33,806 nt of DNA from contig CADBRT010000003.1 in NCBI GenBank assembly GCA_902797055.1, positions 1 through 33,806 on the forward strand, given 5' to 3'. The notes beneath the pieces are model-generated. The model was not told the DNA's origin and did not search any database. It saw only the letters and a program-made list of their open reading frames with translations. Every line of letters starts with the position of its first letter. Within the stretch, counting starts at the first letter, position 1. This stretch comes from an uncultured Spirochaetaceae bacterium (GTDB lineage Bacteria > Spirochaetota > Spirochaetia > Treponematales > Treponemataceae). Position numbers and translations under genes: made by a program. Shown here piece by piece: positions 1 through 8,058 of the stretch.

Positions 1-19
1 ATGCCGCGAAAGTAGGTGG

Positions 20-48
20 CTGCCGGCTTTTTTTTTGCCTTCCGGCAG
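20..48. other. 7-bp inverted repeat with T-rich loop
   Basis: CTGCCGG (20-26) and CCGGCAG (42-48) are a perfect inverted repeat, and the loop contains a run of nine T. Together with a possible stop codon at 13-15 it probably belongs to the 3' end of a gene left of the window. The T run directly after GCCGGC could also be the tail of a terminator whose 5' arm lies outside. The function cannot be decided here. Confidence 0.4.
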
Positions 49-54
49 ATGTTT

Positions 55-87
55 CCCCCGCTTTTCTTATGCGGGGGATTTTTTTTT
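55..87 (+). terminator. Rho-independent terminator of the upstream gene
   Basis: CCCCCGC (55-61) pairs perfectly with GCGGGGG (71-77) around a 9-nt loop, followed by A and nine T. This is a textbook intrinsic terminator. It lies upstream of the methyltransferase promoter at 104-131, so it ends transcription coming from the left. It also argues that the methyltransferase reading frame does not begin before it. Confidence 0.8.
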
Positions 88-103
88 CTCCTGCCGGAAT
101 CTC

Positions 104-131
104 TTGATGTTTTTCTTTTTATCCTTATACT
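104..131 (+). promoter_or_regulatory. Sigma-70-type promoter of the rRNA methyltransferase
   Basis: TTGATG (104-109), a 16-nt spacer and TATACT (126-131). The hexamer ends 7 nt before the ATG at 139, so the expected transcription start is the base before the start codon and the mRNA would be leaderless. There is no purine-rich ribosome-binding site before the ATG. Confidence 0.65.
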
Positions 132-138
132 AAACTTC

Positions 139-1398
139 ATGAATGATTTTCCTTATATCTTTTTGAAATCAAAAGAAGAAAATGAAATAAAACAGGGATT
201 TCCCTGGATTTTTGAAAATGAAATTAGTTCTGTTAAGTATAGAGATGCAGATGGAAAACCTGTCAAGGTTCAAGAAATTAACGAAGCAAAGGTTGCTGAC
301 GGCTCTGTTGTTGAAATCTATGCCCATGCCGGCGGTTTTCTGGGAACCGGCGTATATAACGGCAAATCAAAAATAAAAGTTCGTTTGATAGGATACCAGC
401 ACGCTGACAGGATTACTGCCGACACTTCTGCGTATTGGGAACATGTCGTTGGAGAAGCGGTAAATGCCCGCCGGCTTACGTACAGTGAGACTGACAGTTA
501 CCGTTTGGTGTTTGCAGAAGCTGATTTTATCCCGGGATTCATTGCGGAACGCTATGTGTCTGACGGAAAGGTGTATATCGTTGTTCAGTTTCTTGCTCTT
601 GCCTGTGAAAGGTTCAGAAAGGAAATCCTTTCCGCCATCGAAAAGTTCTGTAAGCCATATGGCATATTTGAGCGCAGTGATTTAGCAGCGAGGGAAAAAG
701 AAGGTCTTGAAGAACGTATTGGCTGGATAGGTCCAAAACGTAGCACTGATATTATTATAGAAGAAAATGGTGTCAAACTGAATGTTGATTTGCTACATGG
801 ACAGAAGACTGGTTACTTCCTGGATCAGAAGTTCAATAGAAAATCAATCTGGCGTTTCTGTCATGGTAAACGAGTCTTGGACACATTCTCTCACACCGGT
901 GCATTCGGATTGAACGCCTGTCTGGCAGGAGCGAAGCAGGTTACGAGTGTTGATATTTCTGAGGACGCTGTAGAAATGATAAACAAGAATATCAAATTGA
1001 ACGGTGTGGAAGATAGAATGAATGCGCTGGCTGCGGATGTCTTTGATTTACTGAAGAAGTATGAAGAAACAGGCGAAAAATTTGATGTAATCATATTGGA
1101 TCCGCCCGCATTTACAAAGAGTGCAAAACTTATACAAAAAGCTTATGGCGGCTATAAGGAAATAAATCTTCGTGCCATGAGGCTGTTGAATGAGGGCGGC
1201 ATCCTTGTTTCCTGCTCATGTTCCTATTATTTTGACTCGAATATGTTCTATTCCATGCTTATGCATGCAGCTATGGACAGCCATAAACGGATACAGGTTC
1301 TTGAAAAGCGGGGGGCGGGACCAGATCACTCTGTGCTGTTGGGATATCCGAAAAGTGAATACTTGAAGTGTGCCATATGTCGGATTACAACGCGGTAG
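139..1398 (+). CDS. Class I SAM-dependent 23S rRNA methyltransferase, RlmI/RlmK family
   Basis: Predicted 419-residue enzyme that methylates 23S rRNA (a cytosine C5 in the RlmI branch). An N-terminal PUA-like region (opening with FLKSKEEN and GFPWIFENEI) is followed by a Rossmann methyltransferase domain. Visible there are a SAM-binding motif I (VLDTFSHTGAFGL), the DPPAF motif after a hydrophobic strand, and a Cys-rich CSCSYYF motif near the C-terminus that fits a cytosine-C5 enzyme. The frame is open back to base 16, but that part crosses the terminator at 55-87 and encodes a meaningless F/L-rich stretch. The ATG at 139 fits family length and the promoter. The 3' end overlaps miaA by 22 bp, so the two are probably co-transcribed. 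The exact target nucleotide is inferred from the family only. Confidence 0.85.
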   Translation: MNDFPYIFLKSKEENEIKQGFPWIFENEISSVKYRDADGKPVKVQEINEAKVADGSVVEIYAHAGGFLGTGVYNGKSKIKVRLIGYQHADRITADTSAYWEHVVGEAVNARRLTYSETDSYRLVFAEADFIPGFIAERYVSDGKVYIVVQFLALACERFRKEILSAIEKFCKPYGIFERSDLAAREKEGLEERIGWIGPKRSTDIIIEENGVKLNVDLLHGQKTGYFLDQKFNRKSIWRFCHGKRVLDTFSHTGAFGLNACLAGAKQVTSVDISEDAVEMINKNIKLNGVEDRMNALAADVFDLLKKYEETGEKFDVIILDPPAFTKSAKLIQKAYGGYKEINLRAMRLLNEGGILVSCSCSYYFDSNMFYSMLMHAAMDSHKRIQVLEKRGAGPDHSVLLGYPKSEYLKCAICRITTR

Positions 1399-2354
1399 TT
1401 CTGTTGGGACCGACGGCTGCGGGCAAGACGTCCCTTGGCGTTGCTATTGCAGCGCATTATGGGTGGGACATCATTTCTGCTGACAGCCGGCAGGTCTACA
1501 AGGGATTGGATTTAGGAAGCGGTAAAGATATCGCTGAGTACCAGATAGAACAGACTTTGAGTGACGGTACAGTTTGTAAAAGGAACATCCCATACCATCT
1601 CATTGATATTGTTACGCTTGATGAGGAATACAATGTGTACCGTTTTCAGAAAGACTTTTATGATATTTTCGATGATATGACGCAGAGGGGGACGATGCCG
1701 TTCGTTGTTGGAGGTACCGGCATGTACATCGATTCTGTCGTCCGCTCATACAATCTTGTTTCTGTGCCGGAAAATCCAGAGCTTCGTGCGGAACTCGAAT
1801 CGAAAGATATTGATGAACTGGCTACTATGCTTCGTAAGCTCAAGCCTGATACTCATACAACGACGAATTTTACAATCAAGGAACGTGCTGTCCATGCCAT
1901 AGAGAGTGCTCTGTTTTTGGCAAGCGATGAGTATAAAAGGCGCAAGGCCGAACTGGATAATGCACGCCAAATTCGTCCGTTTGTCATAGGTACAACTCTT
2001 GAACGCAGCCTTTTACGAAAGAACATTGAGATTCGTCTGAAACAGCGCTTTGATGCCGGAATGATAGATGAAGTAAGAAATTTGCATGAGGCAGGAATCG
2101 CCTGGTCTAGACTGGAAACTCTCGGTCTTGAATACCGCTGGATCAGCCTGTACTTGGAAGGTAAAGTTTCGAGTTTTGACGAGTTGTTTGACGGTCTCAA
2201 ACACGCTATTTTTCAGTTTGCCAAACGGCAGGATACTTGGTTTCGGGGAATGGAAAAAAAAGGCGTCACCATACATTGGCTTCCTTCTATCCCCAACAAG
2301 CAAGCCAAATATGATGACGCTCTCGAATTAATCGATTCAAACATTATGATATAG
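1377..2354 (+). CDS. miaA: tRNA dimethylallyltransferase MiaA
   Basis: A 325-residue enzyme that transfers a dimethylallyl group to N6 of A37 in tRNAs reading UNN codons. Diagnostic motifs are the P-loop GPTAAGKTSL near residue 10, the substrate motif DSRQVYKGLDLGSGK, and VGGTGMY around residue 110. Length is normal for the family. The frame also has a GTG at 1368, but the ATG at 1377 is preferred because it puts the first strand immediately before the P-loop. The start lies inside the end of the upstream methyltransferase, with no clear ribosome-binding site, so translational coupling is likely. Both genes act on the translation machinery. MiaA acts before the MiaB-type step; the methylthiotransferase in this window (5976-7421) belongs to the other, MtaB, branch. 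Confidence 0.95.
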   Translation: MSDYNAVVLLGPTAAGKTSLGVAIAAHYGWDIISADSRQVYKGLDLGSGKDIAEYQIEQTLSDGTVCKRNIPYHLIDIVTLDEEYNVYRFQKDFYDIFDDMTQRGTMPFVVGGTGMYIDSVVRSYNLVSVPENPELRAELESKDIDELATMLRKLKPDTHTTTNFTIKERAVHAIESALFLASDEYKRRKAELDNARQIRPFVIGTTLERSLLRKNIEIRLKQRFDAGMIDEVRNLHEAGIAWSRLETLGLEYRWISLYLEGKVSSFDELFDGLKHAIFQFAKRQDTWFRGMEKKGVTIHWLPSIPNKQAKYDDALELIDSNIMI

Positions 2355-2373
2355 ATATTTTGGATGCTGATTT

Positions 2374-2595
2374 TTAGGCGTTAGCGGCAGCTTTGTCTTC
2401 AACTGTTTCCATTTTGGTCAAGTAACCAGTCCTGATGCAGCTGTCGAAAAGAGTCTTTGAGATGTAGTCCGTCGTGATGTCGTTGTATCCGTCTTTGTCC
2501 CGGACGATACGCACCACATATCCGTCGTCCAACTCGCGCACAATCGTCATGTAATCAGAGGTTTTGTTAAGACTTTTTAACAGATAACTTCCCAT
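2374..2595 (-). CDS. Small hypothetical protein (73 aa)
   Basis: An unrecognised 73-residue protein beginning MGSYLLKSLNK. It has no signal peptide or membrane segment, many charged residues, and a predicted strand-rich middle (YMTIVRELDDGYVVRIVRD). The start at 2595 is set by a strong AAAGGAGATA ribosome-binding site at about 2601-2610; an extension to 2643 would read through this site. It converges with miaA (19-bp gap) and diverges from the TatD-like gene. The good ribosome-binding site and compact domain-like sequence support a real gene. Function unknown. Confidence 0.7.
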   Translation of the reverse strand: MGSYLLKSLNKTSDYMTIVRELDDGYVVRIVRDKDGYNDITTDYISKTLFDSCIRTGYLTKMETVEDKAAANA

Positions 2596-2636
2596 ATAAA
2601 TATCTCCTTTACCCATTTTTGTTTCTTTGTCTGGTG

Positions 2637-2664
2637 TTGACACTTATATTTTCGGAACTAGAAA
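2637..2664 (+). promoter_or_regulatory. Putative promoter of the TatD-like gene
   Basis: A perfect TTGACA (2637-2642), a 16-nt spacer and TAGAAA (2659-2664, 4 of 6 to TATAAT). Predicted start near 2671 gives a ~30-nt leader carrying AGGAGGG, in contrast to the leaderless genes elsewhere in the window. Confidence 0.5.
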
Positions 2665-2701
2665 AAACTTGTTTAGGAATATTTACCTGCAGGAGGGAAT
2701 G

Positions 2702-3475
2702 ATGGGAAAAATTTTTTTCTGTGATGCACATTTTCATGCAGCCCAGTGTGCTCCGTGGTGTAGACTTCCGTATGCCGGCTGTCATTTTGCAGGAGCTTCC
2801 TGTTCCCATAGTAAGGAGGAATTCTGCTGGCAGGAGAATTGTGTTCATTCTTGGAGAGAACAAGGAATTCTGTTGCCCCTGTTCGGCATTCATCCGCAAC
2901 AGCCTGATATTGAAAATGCTTCGTTTATGGAACAGCTGCTGGCGGATAAAAGAATCGTCGGTGTTGGTGAAGCGGGATTCGATTTTTTTACGGCAGAATA
3001 CCGTTCTCAGAGGGTAGGGCAGGAGTCTGCTTGGGATATATCGCTTTCCCTTGCTCAAAAATATGGAGTTCCTGTCGTTGTTCACAATAGGAAGGCTTTG
3101 GATCTTATGTTCCGGGATTCAAAACGGCTTGCCGGGCTTCCTTCTGTCGTATTCCATTCCTTTGCATTCGGTCCCCGGGAAGCGCAGTCGCTTTTGTCGC
3201 ATGGAATCAATGCTTATTTCTCTTTTGGAAAGCAAATCCTGAACGGAAACAAAAAAAGCATTGCCTGTGTAAAGAATCTTCCTCTGGAACGCCTTCTTTT
3301 TGAGACAGACGCCCCTTATCAAACACTGCGGGGAGAACTCGTTACAAAACCTGAAGACCTTGTAAAAGTCTACAATGAAGCGTGTTCCTTGAGAAATCTT
3401 CCTGCAGGGGAATTAGCAGAACACATTCAGAAAAACTTTGAAAGCGTTTTTAGAACTCGGCTAGGCTCGTTTTGA
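2702..3475 (+). CDS. TatD-family metal-dependent hydrolase (putative DNase)
   Basis: A 257-residue TIM-barrel amidohydrolase-type protein of the TatD family (metal-dependent DNase/3'-5' exonuclease in characterised members). Metal-ligand motifs seen in order: DAHFH at residues 8-12, GIHPQQ, GVGEAGFDF with the bridging Glu, VVHNR, VFHSFAF, and the closing LLFETDAPY with the catalytic-type Asp. Two adjacent ATGs occur at 2699 and 2702; AGGAGG at 2691-2696 sits 5 nt before the second, so 2702 is chosen. The 3' end overlaps the convergent HPt gene by 26 bp. The N-terminal third is Cys-rich for a cytoplasmic enzyme. Substrate is not predictable; TatD paralogues are common. Confidence 0.85.
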   Translation: MGKIFFCDAHFHAAQCAPWCRLPYAGCHFAGASCSHSKEEFCWQENCVHSWREQGILLPLFGIHPQQPDIENASFMEQLLADKRIVGVGEAGFDFFTAEYRSQRVGQESAWDISLSLAQKYGVPVVVHNRKALDLMFRDSKRLAGLPSVVFHSFAFGPREAQSLLSHGINAYFSFGKQILNGNKKSIACVKNLPLERLLFETDAPYQTLRGELVTKPEDLVKVYNEACSLRNLPAGELAEHIQKNFESVFRTRLGSF

Positions 3476-3794
3476 GTGCTGCTAAAAGTTCGGTATAGTT
3501 TTCTACAACTGCCTTGTGCAGGGAAGGAATGTCTCCTTCTGCTTTATGGCGCAGGACGTCTTCAAGCATCTGCCCTGCTGCTGCAAATTTTTCTCCGCCC
3601 AACTGTCTTGCAGCTCCTTTGAAGTAATGTACATATACAGCAGCTGGAATTGTATCGGTTTCGTTTTCCAAGGATTTCAGTTTATTCTCATCAAGTTGTT
3701 CATCGTTGATAAACGCCGTCATCAGCTCTTTGAGAAGGTCTTTTTCCCCGCCGAGCATTTCCAGCGCAGAGTCAAGGTTCAGGCACTGTTCCAT
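3450..3794 (-). CDS. Stand-alone histidine phosphotransfer (HPt) protein
   Basis: A 114-residue all-helical protein. The motif VHYFKGAARQLGGEKF carries the phospho-accepting His56 with the typical Lys three residues later and the small residues that follow. HPt proteins relay phosphate between receiver domains, usually of a hybrid kinase and a response regulator. No kinase or receiver lies beside it, so its partners are elsewhere. The ATG at 3794 has no ribosome-binding site but is preceded by a promoter whose predicted start is 1-2 nt before the ATG. The gene is divergent from lepB and overlaps tatD tail-to-tail. Confidence 0.85.
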   Translation of the reverse strand: MEQCLNLDSALEMLGGEKDLLKELMTAFINDEQLDENKLKSLENETDTIPAAVYVHYFKGAARQLGGEKFAAAGQMLEDVLRHKAEGDIPSLHKAVVENYTELLAALKTSLAEF

Positions 3795-3802
3795 AATGAG
3801 TA

Positions 3803-3831
3803 ATGGTATGTTCTATGCCGGGTTTTGTCAA
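3803..3831 (-). promoter_or_regulatory. Promoter of the HPt gene (leaderless type)
   Basis: On the minus strand: TTGACA (3831-3826), 17-nt spacer, TACCAT (3808-3803), then 8 nt to the ATG at 3794. The -35 is a perfect match and the -10 matches 4 of 6. The expected transcription start is about 3796, leaving no room for a ribosome-binding site. Confidence 0.65.
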
Positions 3832-3857
3832 CCTCCGGTACTTGCATTACCCTGTAA

Positions 3858-3886
3858 TTACGAATAAAATGTCCGTATTATATAAT
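3858..3886 (+). promoter_or_regulatory. Promoter of the signal peptidase gene
   Basis: Perfect TATAAT at 3881-3886 with a weak TTACGA at 3858-3863 (17-nt spacer). The predicted start near 3893 gives a leader of only ~11 nt, which still contains AGGT. It diverges from the HPt promoter at 3803-3831. Confidence 0.55.
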
Positions 3887-3903
3887 CTTGCGAGGTTCCC
3901 GTA

Positions 3904-5694
3904 ATGAAGAACTTGACCATGTGGATGCGATGCAATGCAGTGCTTGCTGCCGTATTTACCCTTCTGACGATTTCTTTTCATGGTGATATATCCTTAGCAG
4001 CGTTTCCACTTTCCCTGGTCTTTACTGCTGTTATTGCTTATTTAACTTTGGTAGTACTGCTTCAGAAACAGAATATCAAAAAACTGGGTAGTATCATCAG
4101 ATTGTTGCAATATGAACCCTTCGTCTTTATTGCAGTTTTTGTCATAAGACGGGCAGGAACCGCTGGCATGCCGTTTGCTCTTGATGTGGTTGCGGTTCTG
4201 CTTTGGATTGCCATTACTGTAGTATCGTTTATTATTTTGTTTTATCTGAACCCGAAGAGAATCGCAGCTGTTTCTCAGGAATGGGCTTCTTACTGCGAGG
4301 CTCAGAAGAAACCTGAATTCAAAGATTTAAATTCTTCTTTAAAGCGGATTTGCATTGAGGTTTTGGAGTGGATAGATGCTCTTGTGCAGGCTGTATTCAC
4401 CATCATTTTGTTCAATATTTTTCTCTTTCAACTTTATGAGATTCCGTCGGAATCCATGGTTCCCACGTTCCTGATAAAAGACCGTGTCACCGTGTTCAAA
4501 ACTCTTGCAGGTCCGAAATTTCCGTTAAGCAATGTCGGATTACCCTATCTGCAAAACTATGACAGGGGCGATATCATTGTCTTCCGCAATCCTCATTATT
4601 CAGATGACCGGAAAAGCGAAGTCAAAACATTTATGTCCCAGTTCCTGTATATGCTGACGCTTACCCTTGTAAAGACGAATACCGATGAAAACGGGGAGCT
4701 TAAGGCGGATCCACTGGTAAAACGCATTACCGGGCTTCCCGGTGAACAATTGATGATGATGGATGGGACTCTATATGCTCGTACATCAGACGACTCCGAT
4801 TTCAAGGCGGTTGCGGCTGATTCCACGTGGGCTGCATGGAATTTGAATGCGTTGGATCCTGCGACAAAGTCAAAAGTCCAGTGGATTCCTCTTTCGTCTG
4901 CAGAGGCTGAAAACACCTTGCTAGTTGAAGCAGAACGCAGGACTTTAGACCTTTCTCTTGCAAAAAGTGAATGTGAAACCCTTGCAAAGCGTTTTGACGA
5001 ACTTGTTCAGGAGTCTGAAGACTCTGCTTCAAAGCATACCAGCTTTTCTGACGAAGAAATGCTTGTGTATAGTTTCTTAAATCGTACACGTGAAACGGCA
5101 ATCTCCCTTTTGGGAAATGCTGACGGTACGCTTTGGTTCGACAGTTTTATGAATGATTGGCATCGGGATTTGCCGGATGGAGTGGCTTCGTATACAGAGG
5201 ATGGTGCTGTTAACGGTTCCCATCTGGTTGGCGGCAATCTGTATGATGACGCGAACTTCCGTCTGAATGTCATGGTGAAGCTTGTTGCCGGAAACCTTAT
5301 CGTGCGGCAGGCTGAACTGAATCACGACGGTGTTTCGGTTTTGGAGTGGCGCGATGATGTAATTGTTGCCGATTACATGCAGAAAGCGGAACGACTCACT
5401 AATTATATCATTCATATGGATCAGCGGAATATGTCGGTATTTCCTCCGAATGATGCATCCGGCAATCCTGTGTATATCCCTGCAGACTGTTATTTTATGA
5501 TGGGTGACAACCGCTACAATTCCCTTGATATGAGGCACAGCTACGAGCCGTATATATGCGAGTTGACACCGTATGACAAGCATTCCGTTCTTTGTTATTC
5601 ACGTTTGAAGCCTCAGTATGTATCCAAGAAGAAGATATTGGGTAAAGCCGGGCTGAGGTTCTGGCCATTATCCCGATTGGGTATGGTAAAATGA
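3904..5694 (+). CDS. lepB: Signal peptidase I (S26A), unusually large
   Basis: Membrane endopeptidase that removes signal peptides from exported proteins; 596 residues, against roughly 200-325 for most bacterial enzymes. The N-terminal 120 residues form about four hydrophobic segments. Another membrane helix (about 157-178) precedes the catalytic nucleophile Ser184 in IPSESMVPT. The general base is Lys273 in VKRITGLPG, and the box-E motif MGDNRYNSLDMRH starts at residue 533. Between the Lys box and box E are about 255 residues, including a charged, probably helical insert (about 330-390), far more than in standard enzymes. The catalytic dyad is intact, so it should be active. A 98-bp gap with a probable terminator separates it from the next gene. 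The insert could be a substrate-recognition or periplasmic interaction module (inference). Confidence 0.93.
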   Translation: MKNLTMWMRCNAVLAAVFTLLTISFHGDISLAAFPLSLVFTAVIAYLTLVVLLQKQNIKKLGSIIRLLQYEPFVFIAVFVIRRAGTAGMPFALDVVAVLLWIAITVVSFIILFYLNPKRIAAVSQEWASYCEAQKKPEFKDLNSSLKRICIEVLEWIDALVQAVFTIILFNIFLFQLYEIPSESMVPTFLIKDRVTVFKTLAGPKFPLSNVGLPYLQNYDRGDIIVFRNPHYSDDRKSEVKTFMSQFLYMLTLTLVKTNTDENGELKADPLVKRITGLPGEQLMMMDGTLYARTSDDSDFKAVAADSTWAAWNLNALDPATKSKVQWIPLSSAEAENTLLVEAERRTLDLSLAKSECETLAKRFDELVQESEDSASKHTSFSDEEMLVYSFLNRTRETAISLLGNADGTLWFDSFMNDWHRDLPDGVASYTEDGAVNGSHLVGGNLYDDANFRLNVMVKLVAGNLIVRQAELNHDGVSVLEWRDDVIVADYMQKAERLTNYIIHMDQRNMSVFPPNDASGNPVYIPADCYFMMGDNRYNSLDMRHSYEPYICELTPYDKHSVLCYSRLKPQYVSKKKILGKAGLRFWPLSRLGMVK

Positions 5695-5715
5695 AACTCT
5701 GACTGTGTAGGCTTT

Positions 5716-5754
5716 GGCAGGGGAATATGGGGTGCGATGTTGTCCTGCCGTTTT
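5716..5754 (+). terminator. Possible terminator after lepB
   Basis: GGCAGG (5716-5721) pairs with CCTGCC (5744-5749), followed by G and four T. The loop is long (22 nt), so this is a weak candidate. Confidence 0.4.
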
Positions 5755-5765
5755 AAAACTTGTTG

Positions 5766-5794
5766 TTGCATAAAACGCTGTGTGAGTGTAAAAT
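5766..5794 (+). promoter_or_regulatory. Putative promoter of the small acidic protein gene
   Basis: TTGCAT (5766-5771), 17-nt spacer and TAAAAT (5789-5794), ending exactly 7 nt before the ATG at 5802. The -35 is weak. The -10 and spacing are the same as in front of cheA. Confidence 0.45.
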
Positions 5795-5801
5795 GAAACA
5801 T

Positions 5802-5972
5802 ATGGCGAATGAAGAAGCAGAATCGTTATATGAACGGTTAAAATCTATGTACGAAATCATGCAACAGACCGGCGGTACCGAAGATGTTGAAAGCGCCATC
5901 TTTGAGTACGAGGATTGTGTTTCAGAAGAGGATTATGCGAACTGGCTCAAAAAATACAGTTTTTTTGCTTGA
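5802..5972 (+). CDS. Small acidic hypothetical protein (56 aa)
   Basis: An unrecognised, acidic, helix-rich protein beginning MANEEAESLYERL and ending with NWLKKYSFFA. It has no signal peptide or membrane helix. Two ATGs are possible (5793 and 5802). The second is favoured because the -10-like TAAAAT overlaps the first ATG and ends 7 nt before the second, as for the other leaderless genes here. It converges with mtaB with a 3-bp gap. The acidic bias and tight packing suggest a real gene, but I cannot assign a role. Confidence 0.55.
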   Translation: MANEEAESLYERLKSMYEIMQQTGGTEDVESAIFEYEDCVSEEDYANWLKKYSFFA

Positions 5973-5975
5973 TTT

Positions 5976-7421
5976 TTAAAGAACCGTCCCTCTGCAGTCG
6001 ATTTCTTTTCCTGTTTTTATGTTTTTCTCAAGAACTGACTCTATTTTTACCTCTATGAGTGAGCCGGGTGTTGTTGGTTCATTCAATGGGCATTCAATAT
6101 GGAGAAAGTTTTCGCTGACGCAGTGGAGCACTGTCGGTGCCTTTCCGTCTTCGGAACGTCTGAGAGTCCTGCTGTTTTCCACGATTGCGGAGAGCGGTCG
6201 ACCGATGAAGGAAGTACAGTAGGCTGTTTTCCCGTTGACGGCGAGGTCGGTGAGTTGTTTTACCCGTTCTCCTTTTATTCGTTCCGGTATCTGGGGGTGC
6301 ATCTTCTGCGCTAAAGTTCCCGGACGGGGGGAGAATGGAAAGGCATGGATCCACGAAAATCCGATTGCATTGCAGAGTTCAAGAGTCTGGGTAAAGTCAT
6401 CGTCCTGTTCATCCGGAAATCCTGCTATGATATCGCAGGAAAGAAACGGGTTCCCTTTTGCGTTTCGGAGCAGTTCTGCTGCCTGTAAGACTGTATTTGC
6501 TTTGTATGGACGTGCCATAAGAGAAAGAATTCTGTCGCTTCCTGACTGAACACTGAGGTGGAACGATGGTTGCACCCGTGGTGAAGCGAGGACTTTTGCC
6601 AGTTCGTCCGTTACATGCTGCGGATAGAAACTTGACACTCTGAATTTTATTTGTTCTGTCCGTTCCAACAGTATTTCCAAAAGCTCTGTGAAGGAGTGTC
6701 TTCGTCCATCGTTTCCTGTCCCCGCATACTGAGAAAGATTTACCCCCGTAAAAACAACTTCATTCATTCCTTTGTGTTCGAGTTCTGAAATTCTGTTGAC
6801 GATTTCTTCGACAGGGAGTGAGACCGCTTTGCCACGTGCGAGTCTTATACGGCAGTATGTGCAGGCATTGTTGCATCCATCTTCAATTTTTATGGAGGCT
6901 CTGCTGTGCTGTTCAAAAACAGGTGTGTAGAGTGAAAAAGCATCGAGCTTTTTTATGGGGGAGTAAATGGCTTTGCTTGAGGAAGCTGGGGCTTTTAAAA
7001 AGGCATCGAGTGCGTTTCTGGAGAAAAATCCTTGAGAAACTGAAAGTCTGCCTTCTTTTTTCATTGCCTGAGCGACAGCGGCGAGTGTATATTTTATTCT
7101 TCCCGGCAAAACTACAATCCTGTCAGGACATAATTGTTCTATCTGTTCAGCGTCAAGCTCCGCATAGCAACCGGTAACAAGCACTATAGCAGACGGAAGT
7201 TTTTGAAGCATGAGTCTGATGAGTCGTCTTGCTTTCTGTTCTGCTTTCCCGGTAACGGTGCAGGTGTTTATAACGCCGAGTACTGTCTCCGGTTGTTCGG
7301 AAGAAGCTGCCGTGAGCCCTTCCATATCAATATTGAAGCCTGAACGTAAAAAGCACTGAGCTGCGCCTTCTGTTTCGTCATGGTTTAGGCGGCAACCTAA
7401 TGTTTCAAAGTGTATTGTCAT
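5976..7421 (-). CDS. mtaB: tRNA methylthiotransferase MtaB (radical SAM)
   Basis: A 481-residue enzyme that adds a methylthio group to t6A37 in tRNAs reading ANN codons. The N-terminal UPF0004 domain has the three cluster cysteines Cys10, Cys54 and Cys85. The radical-SAM motif CNNACTYC has Cys183, Cys187 and Cys190; a C-terminal TRAM-like region follows. The sequence MTIHFETLGCRLNHDETE and the lack of a MiaB-type start favour MtaB over MiaB or RimO, but separating these fully needs a tree. It is the last gene of the minus-strand run and begins 10 bp after the secreted TPR gene. There is no clear ribosome-binding site or separate promoter, so it probably depends on read-through from the bactofilin/TPR genes. 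Confidence 0.88.
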   Translation of the reverse strand: MTIHFETLGCRLNHDETEGAAQCFLRSGFNIDMEGLTAASSEQPETVLGVINTCTVTGKAEQKARRLIRLMLQKLPSAIVLVTGCYAELDAEQIEQLCPDRIVVLPGRIKYTLAAVAQAMKKEGRLSVSQGFFSRNALDAFLKAPASSSKAIYSPIKKLDAFSLYTPVFEQHSRASIKIEDGCNNACTYCRIRLARGKAVSLPVEEIVNRISELEHKGMNEVVFTGVNLSQYAGTGNDGRRHSFTELLEILLERTEQIKFRVSSFYPQHVTDELAKVLASPRVQPSFHLSVQSGSDRILSLMARPYKANTVLQAAELLRNAKGNPFLSCDIIAGFPDEQDDDFTQTLELCNAIGFSWIHAFPFSPRPGTLAQKMHPQIPERIKGERVKQLTDLAVNGKTAYCTSFIGRPLSAIVENSRTLRRSEDGKAPTVLHCVSENFLHIECPLNEPTTPGSLIEVKIESVLEKNIKTGKEIDCRGTVL

Positions 7422-7431
7422 GAAGGGTAGC

Positions 7432-8058
7432 TTACAGATGTGTCTGGCACCGTTCTTTGCCCTTTACCGCATCTGCATAGGAAGGGTTTACGGAGAGTGC
7501 TTTATTGTATGCTTCGACTGCACTTGCATAGCTTTTGCACTGTTCCCGGGCATATCCCAGTCTGGTCCACCAGGTAGCGTTCTGCGGCTTGCTTCGTACT
7601 GCTGTTGTAAGTGCTATGTCTGCATGTTGGTATTTTGCCTGTTTTATGTATATTTCACCCATAAAGAAGTAAGAAAGACCGAAGTCACCATCGCTTTCAC
7701 GTGCGGATGAAACATATTTTTGGAAATAAGTCAAAGCTTCATCATTTTTGCCCAGTCTGTATTTTGCTTCTGCAAGAGCTTCGATGAGGCGTATGTCTGT
7801 GGAATTAATCTTGCGTGCGTTCTGAGCACGTTCTTCCGCCTGAAGGTATTGGCCTGTCAGTAACAGCGACCAGCACAGAATTGTATGGGATTCGATATCT
7901 GAGGGATTGACTTTGATTTTTGCTTCGCAGACTTTTATTGCCTCTTTATACTGTTTTGCCCGGTACAGATTCATTGCCTCTGATGCCTGCGGAACGCAGA
8001 AAAGAGAGCAGGTTGCAGTCAGAAACAAGGTACATAAACTTTTTTTTATGAAGTTCAT
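7432..8058 (-). CDS. Secreted TPR-repeat protein
   Basis: A 208-residue protein. MNFIKKSLCTLFLTATCSLFCVPQASEA is a good signal peptide with probable cleavage after residue 28, so the protein should be periplasmic. Four to five TPR units follow, for example LYRAKQYKEAIKVCEAKI and WWTRLGYAREQCKSYASAVEAYNKALSVNPSYADAVK. TPRs are protein-protein interaction scaffolds. The start at 8058 is fixed by a GGAGGGG ribosome-binding site about 8 nt upstream and overlaps the bactofilin stop codon by 4 nt (ATGA), so it is translationally coupled to the bactofilin. That suggests joint work at the cell envelope (inference). Confidence 0.85.
   Translation of the reverse strand: MNFIKKSLCTLFLTATCSLFCVPQASEAMNLYRAKQYKEAIKVCEAKIKVNPSDIESHTILCWSLLLTGQYLQAEERAQNARKINSTDIRLIEALAEAKYRLGKNDEALTYFQKYVSSARESDGDFGLSYFFMGEIYIKQAKYQHADIALTTAVRSKPQNATWWTRLGYAREQCKSYASAVEAYNKALSVNPSYADAVKGKERCQTHL

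Noticed and set aside
16-138. N-terminal extension of the rRNA methyltransferase
   Set aside because: The extension passes through a textbook terminator (55-87) and the gene's own promoter (104-131), and encodes Phe/Leu-rich sequence with no family match.
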